NCBI RefSeq assembly: GCF_029543245.1 | Contig: NZ_JARQWV010000012.1 | Coordinates: 98,739-162,738, forward strand | Direction of reading: 5' to 3' | DNA length: 64,000 nucleotides | Source of the DNA: Caulobacter endophyticus | Lineage (GTDB): Bacteria > Pseudomonadota > Alphaproteobacteria > Caulobacterales > Caulobacteraceae | In this document: piece after piece, positions 51,209 through 60,472 of the stretch | Layout: every line of letters starts with the position of its first letter | Numbering within the stretch: the stretch's first letter is position 1 | Notes under the pieces: generated by a model | Databases searched by the model: none | The model's input: only the letters and a program-made list of their open reading frames with translations | What the model was told of the DNA's origin: nothing | Position numbers and translations under genes: made by a program

Positions 51209-51867
51209 TGGCGAGCGCCAAGCGCCCGGAGACGCCTGAAGCGCTGCTGAAGCGTCTGCTCGACGCCCTGCGCGCCCAGGGCGTGACCGATCCCGGCGTA
51301 CTGTCGGCGATCGAGAAGACGCCGCGCGACCTGTTCACGCCTGATCTCTTCAAGGAGCGGTCGTGGGAGGACTCGGCCCTGCCGATCGCCTGCGGCCAGA
51401 CCATCAGCCAGCCGTTCATCGTCGGCCTGATGACCCAGGCCCTGACGGTCGAGCCGCGCTGCCGCGTGCTCGAGATCGGCACCGGTTCGGGCTATCAGAC
51501 CGCGATCCTCAGCCGCGTGTCGCGCCTCGTCTACACGGTCGAGCGCTATCGCACCCTGATGAAGGAGGCCGAGTCGCGCTTCGCGACCCTGGGCCTGACC
51601 AACGTCATCACCAAGTTCGGCGACGGCTGGGAAGGCTGGCGCGAGCAGGCGCCTTTCGACCGCATTATGGTCACGGCTGCGGCGCAAGAAGAGCCTAAGG
51701 GGCTTCTGGCTCAGCTCAAGCCCAACGGCGTGCTCGTCGCGCCGGTTGGTCGCGGGCCTGTCCAGAGCCTCCGCCGCTATGCCGGCGACGGGAAGGGGGG
51801 CTTCACGGTCGAAGCCCTGTGCGACGTGCGTTTCGTCCCGATCCTGGAAGGCGTCGCCCGCGAGTAG
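51208..51867 (+). CDS. pcm: Protein-L-isoaspartate O-methyltransferase
   Basis: Pcm repairs isoaspartyl damage using S-adenosylmethionine. The 219-residue protein has the family's ISQPFIVGLMTQAL, VLEIGTGSGYQTAIL (SAM motif), and the PNGVLVAPVG region. surE and pcm are classic neighbours, here coupled through a TGATG overlap. The ATG at 51208 is used instead of the GTG three bases upstream. Confidence 0.94.
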   Translation: MASAKRPETPEALLKRLLDALRAQGVTDPGVLSAIEKTPRDLFTPDLFKERSWEDSALPIACGQTISQPFIVGLMTQALTVEPRCRVLEIGTGSGYQTAILSRVSRLVYTVERYRTLMKEAESRFATLGLTNVITKFGDGWEGWREQAPFDRIMVTAAAQEEPKGLLAQLKPNGVLVAPVGRGPVQSLRRYAGDGKGGFTVEALCDVRFVPILEGVARE

Positions 51868-51912
51868 AGCGGGCCCGGCGTCCACAGGTTCGGCGGCGCT
51901 GTGCGTGTTTGG

Positions 51913-51927
51913 TTAAGGTTTGATTCA
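51913..51927 (+). promoter_or_regulatory. CtrA-like box and GANTC before dipM
   Basis: TTAA-N7-TTCA (51913-51927), a partial CtrA site, and a GATTC (51922-51926), a CcrM site, overlap about 46-60 bp before the dipM start. A single partial match, so support is moderate. Confidence 0.35.
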
Positions 51928-51972
51928 CCCTTGCGGCGGCGACTTGAAGGCTCCGCGAGGAAAGGAGAGGTC

Positions 51973-53874
51973 ATGAGGCAGTTGTGGACGCAAGCGGCGG
52001 TGATCGCGCTGACGGCTGGAACGCTCGCGGCCTGCGAGACGACCGGCGCCCAGTATCCCACCCGCGTCGAGGGCGGCGTCAGCCCGCCGCTCGTCCAGGC
52101 TCCGCCTGCCGTCCAGACCCCGCCGCCGGCCGCTCAGCCGTCCGAGGACGACGCCCCGCCGGTGACCGCACCGGTCGCCGCCGGCGCCGTGTCGAGCCAG
52201 CCGCTGTCGCCGGTGCCTTCCGACATTCCCCCGCCGCCTCCGCCGCCCGCCGATAGCCGTCCCATCCCGGCGCCCGCGCCGCAGCAGCCGGCCATGCGTC
52301 CGGTCGTGGTGACCGTCACTGGCGGCAAGGTCGTCGACGTCAGCGGCGGCCCGCAGACCTACACTGTCCAATCGGGCGACGGCCTAGACGCCATCGGCCG
52401 CAAGATGGGCATCTCGCGCGTTGAACTGGCCAAGCTGAACGACCTTGAAGAACCCTATCGCCTCAAGCCCGGCCAGAAGCTGAAGGGCCCGTCGACCAAG
52501 GCCAAAGCCTACGTGGTCGAGAGCGGCGACACCCTCAGCGCCATCGCCCGCCGCTTCAGCGTCACCCCGGTGGCCCTGGCTGACGAGAACGACATGGCCA
52601 GCGGCGCCTCGATCCGCGCCGGCCAGAAGATCCGCCTGCCGGAAGGCTACAAGGACAAGGGTCCGTCCAAGACCACGGTGATGCAGCCGGTTCCGGGCGG
52701 CTCGTCCACCCTGGCCGGCGCGGCCCCGTCGCGTCCGACCCCGACCGCCTCGGCTCCGCCGATCGGTTCGCGCCCCACCGCTGCGCCGCCGCCGTCGCGC
52801 CCGGTCGTCGACGACGAGCCGGCTCCGGCCGCCACGACCACCACGACCGTCAGCATCACCGGCAAGGTGATCGAGGTCGCCGGCAAGCCGAAGATCCACA
52901 CCGTGAAGTCGGGCGACGCCATCGACTCCATCGCCCGTGAGCTTGGCACCACCCGCAAGGACCTGGTCGAGGACAACGACCTGAAGGCTCCGTACGTGAT
53001 CCGTCCGGGCCAGAAGCTCAAAGGCCCCGCCACCACCGACAAGGCCTATGTGGCCGAGAGCGGCGACACCCTGGCCGGCATCGCCAAGCGCTTCAACGTC
53101 AGCGTCTCGGCCCTGGCCAAGGAAAACAACCTGCGCACCGGCGCGTCGATCAAGAAGGGCCAGAAGGTCGTCCTGCCCGACGGCTACAAGGACCGCGGCC
53201 CGATCCGCACGACGGTGACGACGCCCGCGCCGCGCCCCTCGACCCCGGCTCCGACCACGACCGCCCAGGCGCCGATCGGCGCTTCGCCGGCGCCCGCGCC
53301 GTCGACCAGCGGCCTGCCGTCCAGCCCGCGCCCCTACACGCCGTCGGGTTCGACCTCCAGCTATCCGCGTCCCAGCGCGCCGGTCTCGGCCCAGCCGATC
53401 ACCCCGCCGCCGGCTCCGGCGCGTCCGATCATCGAGAGCAGCGCCCCGCCGACCGAGGCCGAGATCACGGCCGCCGGCCGCGGCCGCTTCGTCTGGCCGG
53501 TGCGCGGCGAGACCATCTCGGACTTCGGCCCCAAGGGCACGGGCCAGCGCAACGACGGCCTCAACATCCGCGCCTCGGCCGGCGCGCCGGTCAAGGCCGC
53601 CGCCTCGGGCGAGGTGGTCTATGCCGGCAACCAGGTGCCGGGCTTCGGCAACCTCGTGCTGGTCAAGCACGCCGACGGCTGGGTCACGGCCTACGCCCAC
53701 CTGGCCACCACCGACGTCAAGATGCGCCAGCAGGTCGGCCAGGGCGAACAGCTCGGCACGGTCGGCCAGACGGGCGGCGTCAACGAACCCCAGCTGCACT
53801 TCGAGGTCCGCTACGCTCCGACCCCGAAGGACAAGGCCAAGCCGATCGACCCGGGCCTGGTGCTGCCGCGCTAG
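51973..53874 (+). CDS. dipM: Division factor DipM: four LysM and a LytM domain
   Basis: DipM is a Caulobacter division protein that binds peptidoglycan and activates septal amidases. The 633-residue protein has a signal peptide with a lipobox-like TLAAC (Cys 21), a Pro-rich region, four LysM domains (about residues 129-173, 179-226, 308-352, 358-405), and a C-terminal LytM/M23 domain (about 506-620). In place of the HxxxD zinc motif it has NDGLN, lacking His and Asp ligands, whereas the LHFEV motif remains. So it is probably catalytically inactive, an activator like EnvC/NlpD. The start at 51973 has AGGAAAGGAGAGG upstream. Confidence 0.94.
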   Translation: MRQLWTQAAVIALTAGTLAACETTGAQYPTRVEGGVSPPLVQAPPAVQTPPPAAQPSEDDAPPVTAPVAAGAVSSQPLSPVPSDIPPPPPPPADSRPIPAPAPQQPAMRPVVVTVTGGKVVDVSGGPQTYTVQSGDGLDAIGRKMGISRVELAKLNDLEEPYRLKPGQKLKGPSTKAKAYVVESGDTLSAIARRFSVTPVALADENDMASGASIRAGQKIRLPEGYKDKGPSKTTVMQPVPGGSSTLAGAAPSRPTPTASAPPIGSRPTAAPPPSRPVVDDEPAPAATTTTTVSITGKVIEVAGKPKIHTVKSGDAIDSIARELGTTRKDLVEDNDLKAPYVIRPGQKLKGPATTDKAYVAESGDTLAGIAKRFNVSVSALAKENNLRTGASIKKGQKVVLPDGYKDRGPIRTTVTTPAPRPSTPAPTTTAQAPIGASPAPAPSTSGLPSSPRPYTPSGSTSSYPRPSAPVSAQPITPPPAPARPIIESSAPPTEAEITAAGRGRFVWPVRGETISDFGPKGTGQRNDGLNIRASAGAPVKAAASGEVVYAGNQVPGFGNLVLVKHADGWVTAYAHLATTDVKMRQQVGQGEQLGTVGQTGGVNEPQLHFEVRYAPTPKDKAKPIDPGLVLPR

Positions 53875-53897
53875 GGTCGCAAGACATTCCAAACAGA

Positions 53898-53930
53898 AAC
53901 GGCCTCCGGAGCGATCCGGAGGCCGTTTTA
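53898..53930. terminator. Bidirectional terminator between dipM and sodC
   Basis: AACGGCCTCCGG pairs with CCGGAGGCCGTT around a 6-base loop and is followed by TTAG on the plus strand and TCTGTTTGG on the minus strand. It lies between the convergent genes. Confidence 0.75.
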
Positions 53931-53961
53931 GTTTCCGCCCTCAAGGAAGGGGAGGGGAAGC

Positions 53962-54486
53962 CTACTTCACGACGCCGCAGGCGCTGCGCGCGCCGGCGCC
54001 GCCGATCGGCTGGCTCGTGTGGTCGTCGGGGCTGGCGTGGATGACGATGGCCGAGCCGTCGGCGTCCAGCAGGGCGGGGCGGCCGCCCGCGCCCTTCAGC
54101 GACACCAGGGGCGAGAACACCTCGGTGACGGCGCTGCCGTCGGCGGCGGCGTAGAGGTTGGGCAGGTCGCCGTTGTCGTTGCCGTTCGGGTTCAGCAGGC
54201 CGTGGACCACCGTGGCCGTGGTGTGCACGTGGGCGCCGGCCGACTTGAAGTCAGGCGTGCCGCAGTCGCCCTTTTCGTGGAAGTGCAGGCCGTGCCAGCC
54301 GGGCGTCAGGCCCTTGGCCTCGATCTTCAGCAGCACGCCGTGCGGAGCCTCGGTGATCGTCCCGGTCCCGATGGTCTTGCCGTCCGCGCCCTTGATCTCG
54401 GCGATCGCGGTGGCGGGCGCTTCGGCGGCGGAGGCCGTGGTGGCGGCCACGAGGCCGGCGGCGAGGAAAAGGGCGGTCAGACGCAT
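53962..54486 (-). CDS. sodC: Cu-Zn superoxide dismutase, periplasmic
   Basis: SodC removes superoxide in the periplasm. The 174-residue protein has a signal peptide (cleavage near ASA-AE) and copper ligands in GLHFHEKGDC and in IVIHASPDDH, with disulphide cysteines in GDC and ARSACGVV, and the catalytic Arg in GGAGARSACG. In the zinc subloop the usual third His is replaced by Asp in GNDNGDLPNL, a variant recurrent in this family. ATG 54486 follows AGGAG. It is convergent with dipM. Confidence 0.93.
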   Translation of the reverse strand: MRLTALFLAAGLVAATTASAAEAPATAIAEIKGADGKTIGTGTITEAPHGVLLKIEAKGLTPGWHGLHFHEKGDCGTPDFKSAGAHVHTTATVVHGLLNPNGNDNGDLPNLYAAADGSAVTEVFSPLVSLKGAGGRPALLDADGSAIVIHASPDDHTSQPIGGAGARSACGVVK

Positions 54487-54601
54487 GAACTGCTCCTGCA
54501 TTCGTAAGGGACGCATGGGGCCGCGAAGGTGGCGCCGTCCGTGTCAGAATGCTAACTGTTTCCGACTGTTCCGTGTTCGATTCTGACGGCGAAAAATCCC
54601 C

Positions 54602-57358
54602 TTGAGCGACGATCAAAACACTCTGCCTCCCGAAGGGCCGCGCGGAGACATCGCCCCGATCAACATCGAGGACGAACTGCGCCGTTCGTATCTCGACTAC
54701 GCGATGAGCGTCATCGTCAGCCGCGCCCTTCCGGACGCGCGCGACGGCCTCAAGCCGGTGCACCGCCGCGTGCTGTTCTCGATGCACGAGCAGGGCCAGA
54801 CGCCCGAGCGTCCGTACGTCAAGTCGGCCCGCGTCGTCGGTGACGTCATGGGTAAGTATCACCCGCACGGCGACGCCTCGATCTACTTCACCCTGGTGCG
54901 CATGACGCAGTCGTTCTCGATGGGCCTGGTGCTCATCGACGGCCAGGGCAACTTCGGCTCGGTCGACGGCGATATGCCGGCCGCCATGCGATACACCGAG
55001 TGCCGCATGGCCCCGCCGGCCATGTCGCTGCTGGCCGACCTCGACAAGGACACGGTCGACTTCGCCGACAACTACGACGGCAAGGAGCAGGAACCCACCG
55101 TCCTGCCGTCGCGGATCCCCAACCTGCTGGTCAACGGCGCGGGCGGCATCGCCGTCGGCATGGCCACCAACATTCCGCCGCACAATCTGGGCGAAGTCAT
55201 CGACGCCTGCCTGCTGCTGATCGACGAGCCCGAGGTCACCACCGACCAGTTGCTCGACCTCGTGCCCGGTCCGGACTTCCCGACCGGCGGCGAGATCATC
55301 GGCCGTTCGCCGCCTCGCAACGCGCTGCTGACCGGCCGCGGCTCGGTCGTCATGCGCGGCGTCGCCAGCGTCGACGAGATCCGCAGCGGCCGCGAAGCCA
55401 TCATCATCACCGAGATCCCGTATCAGGTGAACAAGGCCAACCTCGTCGAGCACATCGCCGAGCTGGTCCGCGACAAGAAGATCGAGGGCGTCGCCGACAT
55501 CCGCGACGAGTCCAACCGCGACGGCATGCGCATCGTGGTCGAGCTCAAGCGCGACGCCTCGGGCGAGGTGATCCTCAACCAGCTCTACCGCTTCACGGCG
55601 CTGCAAAGCTCGTTCGGCGTCAACATGCTGGCCCTGAACCGCGGCCGTCCCGAGCAGATGGGCCTGCGCAAGCTCTTGGAAGTGTTCGTCGAGTTCCGCG
55701 AGGAAGTCGTCGTCCGCCGCACCAAGTTCGAGCTGGGCAAGGCCCGCGACCGCGGCCACGTCTTGGTCGGTCTGGCCATCGCCGTGGCCAATATCGACGA
55801 GTTCATCCACATCATCCGCTCGTCCAAGGACCCGGCCGAGGCGCGCGAGCGCCTGGTGGCCAAGGCCTGGCCGATGGGCGACATGCTGCCCCTGGTCGAG
55901 CTGATCGCCGACCCGCGCTCGGTGCTGGAAGAAGGCGGTCTCATCCGCCTGACCGACGAGCAGGCCCGCGCCATCCTGGCCCTGACCCTGTCGCGCCTGA
56001 CCGGCCTTGGCCGTGACGAGATCGGCAACGAGGCCGCTCTGCTGGCCGAGGCCATCAAGGGCTATCTCGACCTGCTGTCCGACCGCGCCAACATCATGGC
56101 CGTGGTCCGCGAAGAGCTGGTCGAGGTGAAGGACAAGTTCGCCATTCCGCGCCGCTGCCAGATCGTCGACGGCGACGCCGACATGGAAGACGAGGACCTG
56201 ATCGTCCGCGAGGACATGGTGATCACCGTCACCATGGGCGGCTACGTCAAGCGCACCCCGCTGGCCAACTACCGCACCCAGCACCGGGGCGGGAAGGGCA
56301 AGTCGGGTATGGCCACCAAGGACGAGGACGCCGTCACCCGCGTGTTCTCGGCCTCGACCCACGCGCCGCTGCTGTTCTTCACCTCGGGCGGCAAGGTCTA
56401 CAAGATGAAGGTGTGGCGCCTGCCGCTGGGCGCCGCCAACTCGCGCGGCAAGGCGTTCGTGAACCTGCTGCCGATCGAGCCGGGCGAGACCATCACCTCG
56501 ATCCTGACCCTGCCGGAAGACGAGGCCACCTGGGACGGCCTGGACGTGATGTTCGCCACCCGCTCGGGCAGCGTGCGTCGCAACAAGCTGTCGGACTTCG
56601 TCGACGTCCGCCGCAACGGCAAGATCGCCATGAAGCTGGACGAAGGCGACGGCATCGTCGGCGTCGCGGTCTGCAACGGCGACCAGGACGTGCTGCTGAC
56701 CACGGCGGCCGGCCGCTGCATCCGCTTCTCGGTCGAGGAGGTGCGGGTGTTCGCCAGCCGTGACTCCACCGGCGTTCGCGGCGTGAAGCTGGCCTCGGGC
56801 GACACCGTCATCTCGATGGCCGTGCTGCGCAGCGTCGACGCCACCCCGGCCGAGCGCGCCGCCTATCTCAAGCACCAGCGCGCCCTGCTGCGCGCCGCCA
56901 ACGGCGAGGAGGGCGAGGAAGCCCCGGCGCCGGAGGAGGCCGACGAAGAGGCCGGCGAGGCCACCCTCACGGTCGAGCGCATCGCCGAGCTGGGCGCGGC
57001 CGAGGAAATCATCCTCACCATCTCGTCGGAAGGCTATGGCAAGCGCACCAGCGCCTATGACTTCCGCCGCACGGGCCGTGGCGGCCAGGGCCTCGCGGCC
57101 CAGGACCTGTCCAAGCGCGGCGGCAAGCTGGTGGGCTCGTTCCCGGTCGACGAGAGCGACCAAATCCTGCTGGTGACCGACGCGGGTCAGCTGATACGGT
57201 GCCCCGTCTCGCAAATTCGTGTTGCGGCGCGGAATACTCAGGGCGTAACCGTCTTCCGTACGGCGGCGGATGAGCATGTCGTGAGCGTCGAACGTCTGGC
57301 CGAGGCCGGCGGCGACGAAGGGCAGGACGAGGCAAACGGGGCGGACGAGACCCCGTAA
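54602..57358 (+). CDS. gyrA: DNA gyrase subunit A
   Basis: GyrA breaks and rejoins DNA for ATP-driven supercoiling. The 918-residue protein has the winged-helix core with catalytic Tyr131 in [10 protein letters not shown] and the GyrA-box QHRGGKG ([13 protein letters not shown]), which marks it as GyrA not ParC. Residues at the quinolone positions, Ser83 and Asp87 in E. coli, are Ala92 and Phe96 (GDASIYFT). The start is TTG 54602, giving [12 protein letters not shown]; no ATG is nearby. An acidic insert (near 765-785) lies in the C-terminal domain. coaD follows after 23 bases. Confidence 0.95.
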   Translation: MSDDQNTLPPEGPRGDIAPINIEDELRRSYLDYAMSVIVSRALPDARDGLKPVHRRVLFSMHEQGQTPERPYVKSARVVGDVMGKYHPHGDASIYFTLVRMTQSFSMGLVLIDGQGNFGSVDGDMPAAMRYTECRMAPPAMSLLADLDKDTVDFADNYDGKEQEPTVLPSRIPNLLVNGAGGIAVGMATNIPPHNLGEVIDACLLLIDEPEVTTDQLLDLVPGPDFPTGGEIIGRSPPRNALLTGRGSVVMRGVASVDEIRSGREAIIITEIPYQVNKANLVEHIAELVRDKKIEGVADIRDESNRDGMRIVVELKRDASGEVILNQLYRFTALQSSFGVNMLALNRGRPEQMGLRKLLEVFVEFREEVVVRRTKFELGKARDRGHVLVGLAIAVANIDEFIHIIRSSKDPAEARERLVAKAWPMGDMLPLVELIADPRSVLEEGGLIRLTDEQARAILALTLSRLTGLGRDEIGNEAALLAEAIKGYLDLLSDRANIMAVVREELVEVKDKFAIPRRCQIVDGDADMEDEDLIVREDMVITVTMGGYVKRTPLANYRTQHRGGKGKSGMATKDEDAVTRVFSASTHAPLLFFTSGGKVYKMKVWRLPLGAANSRGKAFVNLLPIEPGETITSILTLPEDEATWDGLDVMFATRSGSVRRNKLSDFVDVRRNGKIAMKLDEGDGIVGVAVCNGDQDVLLTTAAGRCIRFSVEEVRVFASRDSTGVRGVKLASGDTVISMAVLRSVDATPAERAAYLKHQRALLRAANGEEGEEAPAPEEADEEAGEATLTVERIAELGAAEEIILTISSEGYGKRTSAYDFRRTGRGGQGLAAQDLSKRGGKLVGSFPVDESDQILLVTDAGQLIRCPVSQIRVAARNTQGVTVFRTAADEHVVSVERLAEAGGDEGQDEANGADETP

Positions 57359-57381
57359 AGCAAAGAAGCGCAGGGGGTTTC

Positions 57382-57870
57382 ATGCGTATCGGTCTTTATC
57401 CCGGGACCTTCGATCCGGTCACCAACGGCCATCTCGACATCATCGGTCGGGCGGTCAAGCTGGTCGACAAGCTGGTCATCGGGGTAGCCGTCAACATCGG
57501 CAAGAGCCCCCTGTTCTCGCTCGATGAGCGGGTCGCCATGCTGCAGCGCGAGACGGCGCACCTGAAGGGCGCGGCCATCGAGGTCCGGCCCTTCGACAGC
57601 CTGCTGATCCACTTCGCCCGTGAGGTGAACGCCCAGATGATCGTCCGCGGCCTGCGGGCCGTGGCCGACTTCGAATACGAATTCCAGATGACCGCGATGA
57701 ACCAGCAGATGGATCGCGAGATCGAGACCGTCTTCCTGATGGCCGACCCGCGCCACCAGGCCATCGCTTCCAAGCTGGTCAAGGAAATCGCCTCGCTCGA
57801 CGGCGAAGTCGGCAAGTTCGTCAGCCCGGGCGTCGCCACCGACCTGATCGCCAAGATCAAGGCGCGGTGA
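57382..57870 (+). CDS. coaD: Phosphopantetheine adenylyltransferase
   Basis: CoaD converts 4'-phosphopantetheine and ATP to dephospho-CoA. The 162-residue protein has the nucleotidyltransferase motif YPGTFDPVTNGHLDII (T-x-G-H type), RGLRAVADFEYEFQM and the ISSRDVRE-equivalent ending in IASLDGEVGKFVSPGV. It is a textbook family member, and lies just downstream of gyrA. A 150-bp palindromic repeat follows. Confidence 0.95.
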   Translation: MRIGLYPGTFDPVTNGHLDIIGRAVKLVDKLVIGVAVNIGKSPLFSLDERVAMLQRETAHLKGAAIEVRPFDSLLIHFAREVNAQMIVRGLRAVADFEYEFQMTAMNQQMDREIETVFLMADPRHQAIASKLVKEIASLDGEVGKFVSPGVATDLIAKIKAR

Positions 57871-57878
57871 TCCTCAAA

Positions 57879-58027
57879 TCCTCCCCTGAAGGGGGAGGTG
57901 GCCCGAAGGGCCGGAGGGGGAAGCGGCTGCTGGCATGCCGCGTTCACTTCCCCCTCAGTCGCGGAGTTTATCCTCGGGCGGGCCTATGGCCGGACCCGGG
58001 GGCGACAGCTCCCCCTTCAGGGGGAGC
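57879..58027. repeat. Palindromic repeat with internal insertion after coaD
   Basis: The arms CCTCCCCTGAAGGGGGAGGT (57880) and AGCTCCCCCTTCAGGGGGAG (58007) bound the element. In other copies CAGTCGC is directly followed by GCGACAG; here CAGTCGC and GGCGACAG are separated by about 36 extra bases (57965-58000), suggesting a nested insertion. The next 100 bases to the cyclophilin gene hold no gene. Confidence 0.7.
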
Positions 58028-58126
58028 ATCTTCTCATCGCCCACAAGTGGCCGAAATCATCGACAAAGCTTGTGGTTCCGCTCCGCCCGTTCTACGCGGG
58101 GCGACGAGATCTGTTCGGGGAAATCC

Positions 58127-58960
58127 ATGAAGTCTGCGTTCCGCGCTCTCGGCGTCGCCGCCCTGGCGCTCGTTTCGGCCTCGGCCGCTTCCGCCCAGGT
58201 CGCCGAATGGCGTACGCCCGATCCGGAGAACGTGCTGGTCGTCGAGACCAACAAGGGCCGCATCGTCGCCGAGCTCGTCCCCGAGGCCGCGCCGGGCCAC
58301 GTGGAGCGGGTGCGCGAACTGGCCAAGGCCGGCTTCTATGACGGCCTGAGCTTCTTCCGCGTCATCGACAGCTTCATGGCCCAGACGGGCGACCCGAAGA
58401 ACGACGGCACCGGCGGCTCGGACAAGCCCGACCTTACGGCCGAGTTCACCTTCCGCCGCGCTGGCTCGGGCGGCTCGTTCGCCCCGGCCGGCAAGGTCGG
58501 CTCGCTGGAGACCGGCTTCGTCGGTCCGTTGGCCGTGACCAGCCAGTCGTCGATGCTGGCGGCCATGACCGCCGACGGCAAGGTGCAGGCCTGGGCCAAC
58601 TTCTGCCCCGGCGTGCTGGGCATGGCCCGCGCCGGCGACCCCAACAGCGCCAACAGCCAGTTCTTCTTCATGCGCCAGCACTATCCGTCGCTGGAGAAGA
58701 CCTACACCGGCTTTGGCCGCGTGCTGTCGGGCCTGGAGGTCGTGCGCGCCATCAAGACCGGCGAGCCGGTCGCCGATCCGCAGGACAAGATGCTCAGCGT
58801 CAAGGTGCTGGCCGATATTCCGGCCGACAAGCGCCCGACCGTGCAGGTGATGGACACCCGCAGCGCCGCCTTCGCCGAACTGGTCAAGAAGAAGCAGGCC
58901 GAGCTTGGCGCCGGCTACAACATCTGCGACGTGGAAGTACCCGTGAAGGTCAGCAAGTAA
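58127..58960 (+). CDS. Periplasmic cyclophilin-type peptidylprolyl isomerase (copy 1)
   Basis: The 277-residue protein has a signal peptide (cleavage near ASA-QV) and a cyclophilin domain with FFRVIDSFMAQTGDP, NSANSQFFFM and YTGFGRVLSGLEVV. The catalytic Arg of FxRVI is present; the preceding His of FHRVI is Phe. A C-terminal extension of about 50 residues is shared with the next gene (DPQDKML ... CDVEVPV). Three tandem isomerase genes follow one another. The ATG at 58127 fits the signal peptide. Confidence 0.9.
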   Translation: MKSAFRALGVAALALVSASAASAQVAEWRTPDPENVLVVETNKGRIVAELVPEAAPGHVERVRELAKAGFYDGLSFFRVIDSFMAQTGDPKNDGTGGSDKPDLTAEFTFRRAGSGGSFAPAGKVGSLETGFVGPLAVTSQSSMLAAMTADGKVQAWANFCPGVLGMARAGDPNSANSQFFFMRQHYPSLEKTYTGFGRVLSGLEVVRAIKTGEPVADPQDKMLSVKVLADIPADKRPTVQVMDTRSAAFAELVKKKQAELGAGYNICDVEVPVKVSK

Positions 58961-58976
58961 GCGAAGGTCGACTTAA

Positions 58977-59858
58977 ATGCGCCTGCCGATCGTCTCCGCC
59001 GTCGTTCTCCTGACCGCTGCGGCGGTCGTCCCGGCGGCGCAGGCCGCGCCCAAGGCCAAGCGGGCCAAGGCCGCTGTCGCCACGGCGCCGGCCGACCCCC
59101 GCGAATCCGACTGGCGCACGCCGGCGCCCGACACGGTGATGGTCATCGACAGCACCAAGGGCCGTATCCTCGTCGAGCTGATCCCCGAGGTCGCGCCCGC
59201 CCACGTGGCGCGCCTGCAGGAGCTGACCCGCGAGGGCGTCTATGACCGGCGCACCTTCTTCAGGGTCATCGACCGGTTCATGGCCCAGACCGGCGATCCG
59301 GAGGACACGGGGCAGGGGGCTTCAAGCAAGCCCAACCTGAAGGCCGAATTCACCTTCCGCCGCGACCAGGCCCTGCCGTTCGTGGTCGCCGCCTCGCCGG
59401 CCGGCACGGAGGTTGGCTTCCTGAAGTCGCTGCCCGTGGTCAGCCAGGCGCTGAGCTGGAACACCATGACCAGCGACAAGAAGGTCGCCGCCTGGGGGAC
59501 CTATTGCCCGGGCGTTCTGGGCATGGCCCGCGACGACGCGCCCGACAGCGCCAACAGCCAGTTCTTCCTGATGCGCCAGCCCTATCCGTCGCTGGACAAG
59601 CGCTACACCGCCTTTGGCCGGGTGATCTCGGGCCTGGAGGTGGTGCGCGACATCAAGACCGGCGAGCCGGTGCCCGATCCGCAGGACGAGATGACCAAGG
59701 TGCGCCTGCTGTCGGACATTCCGGCGGCCGAGCGACCGAAGGTGCGAGTGATCGATCCGAACAGCCCGTGGTTCCGGGGCCAGATCGCCGCGGTGCGGCG
59801 GGCCAAGGGCGCGGATTTCTCGGTCTGCGACCTCGACCTGCCCGTCAGCGTTCAGTAA
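58977..59858 (+). CDS. Periplasmic cyclophilin-type peptidylprolyl isomerase (copy 2)
   Basis: The 293-residue paralogue has a signal peptide (cleavage near AQA-AP), a basic Lys/Ala-rich segment, a cyclophilin domain (FFRVIDRFMAQTGDP, NSQFFLMR, YTAFGRVISGLEVV), and the same C-terminal extension as copy 1 ending in CDLDLPVSVQ. It begins 17 bases after the stop of copy 1. This suggests recent duplication and a common transcript. Confidence 0.9.
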   Translation: MRLPIVSAVVLLTAAAVVPAAQAAPKAKRAKAAVATAPADPRESDWRTPAPDTVMVIDSTKGRILVELIPEVAPAHVARLQELTREGVYDRRTFFRVIDRFMAQTGDPEDTGQGASSKPNLKAEFTFRRDQALPFVVAASPAGTEVGFLKSLPVVSQALSWNTMTSDKKVAAWGTYCPGVLGMARDDAPDSANSQFFLMRQPYPSLDKRYTAFGRVISGLEVVRDIKTGEPVPDPQDEMTKVRLLSDIPAAERPKVRVIDPNSPWFRGQIAAVRRAKGADFSVCDLDLPVSVQ

Positions 59859-59953
59859 CGGCGGTTCACAGCCGCTTTGCGGCGGGCTAAAGAGCGCCAG
59901 ACTCAATTTCTCCGGCGGGTTCGCCCGCCAAACCCCGTACCGAAGGGACGACC

Positions 59954-60421
59954 ATGTCGGCTGACCTCGAAAACACCCTGATCCTGACGCTCGAGACCGG
60001 TCCGGTCACCATCACCCTGCGTCCCGACCTGGCCCCCGGCCACGTCGAGCGGATCAAGGAACTGGTCCGCGAGGGCTTCTATGACGGCGTCGTCTTCCAC
60101 CGCGTGATCCCGGGCTTCATGGCCCAGGGCGGCGACCCGACCGGCACCGGCCGCGGCGGTTCCTCGAAGCCCGACCTGAAGGCCGAGTTCTCGGCCGAGC
60201 CGCACGTCCGCGGCGTCTGCTCGATGGCCCGCACGCCGGATCCGAACTCGGCCAACAGCCAGTTCTTCATCGTCTTCGACGACGCCACCTTCCTCGACAA
60301 GCAATACACCGTCTGGGGCGTGGTCAGCGAAGGCATGGAGCACGTCGACAACCTGCCCAAGGGCGAGCCGCCCCGCGCGCCGGGCAAGATCGTCAGCGCC
60401 AAGATCGCCGCCGACGCTTAA
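59954..60421 (+). CDS. ppiB: Cytoplasmic cyclophilin PpiB
   Basis: The 155-residue protein is a compact cyclophilin without a signal peptide: FHRVIPGFMAQGGDPTGTGRGG, CSMARTPDPNSANSQFFI, LDKQYTVWGVVSEGME. All active-site residues (FHRVI, Q, NSQFF, W) are present. It lies 95 bases after copy 2 and may be part of the same unit or have its own promoter. A terminator follows. Confidence 0.93.
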   Translation: MSADLENTLILTLETGPVTITLRPDLAPGHVERIKELVREGFYDGVVFHRVIPGFMAQGGDPTGTGRGGSSKPDLKAEFSAEPHVRGVCSMARTPDPNSANSQFFIVFDDATFLDKQYTVWGVVSEGMEHVDNLPKGEPPRAPGKIVSAKIAADA

Positions 60422-60430
60422 ATCCAAAAG

Positions 60431-60466
60431 AGGGCCCCTTCGGAAACGGAGGGGCCCTTTTTCTTT
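60431..60466. terminator. Terminator after ppiB, possibly bidirectional
   Basis: AGGGCCCCT pairs with AGGGGCCCT around a 10-base loop, followed by TTTTCTTT. It lies between ppiB and the convergent EEP-family gene. Confidence 0.85.
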
Positions 60467-60472
60467 GCGCGC

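Noticed and set aside
54251..57277. A 1008-residue open frame on the minus strand opposite gyrA
   Set aside because: gyrA is unmistakable on the plus strand; the antisense frame stays open only through codon bias.
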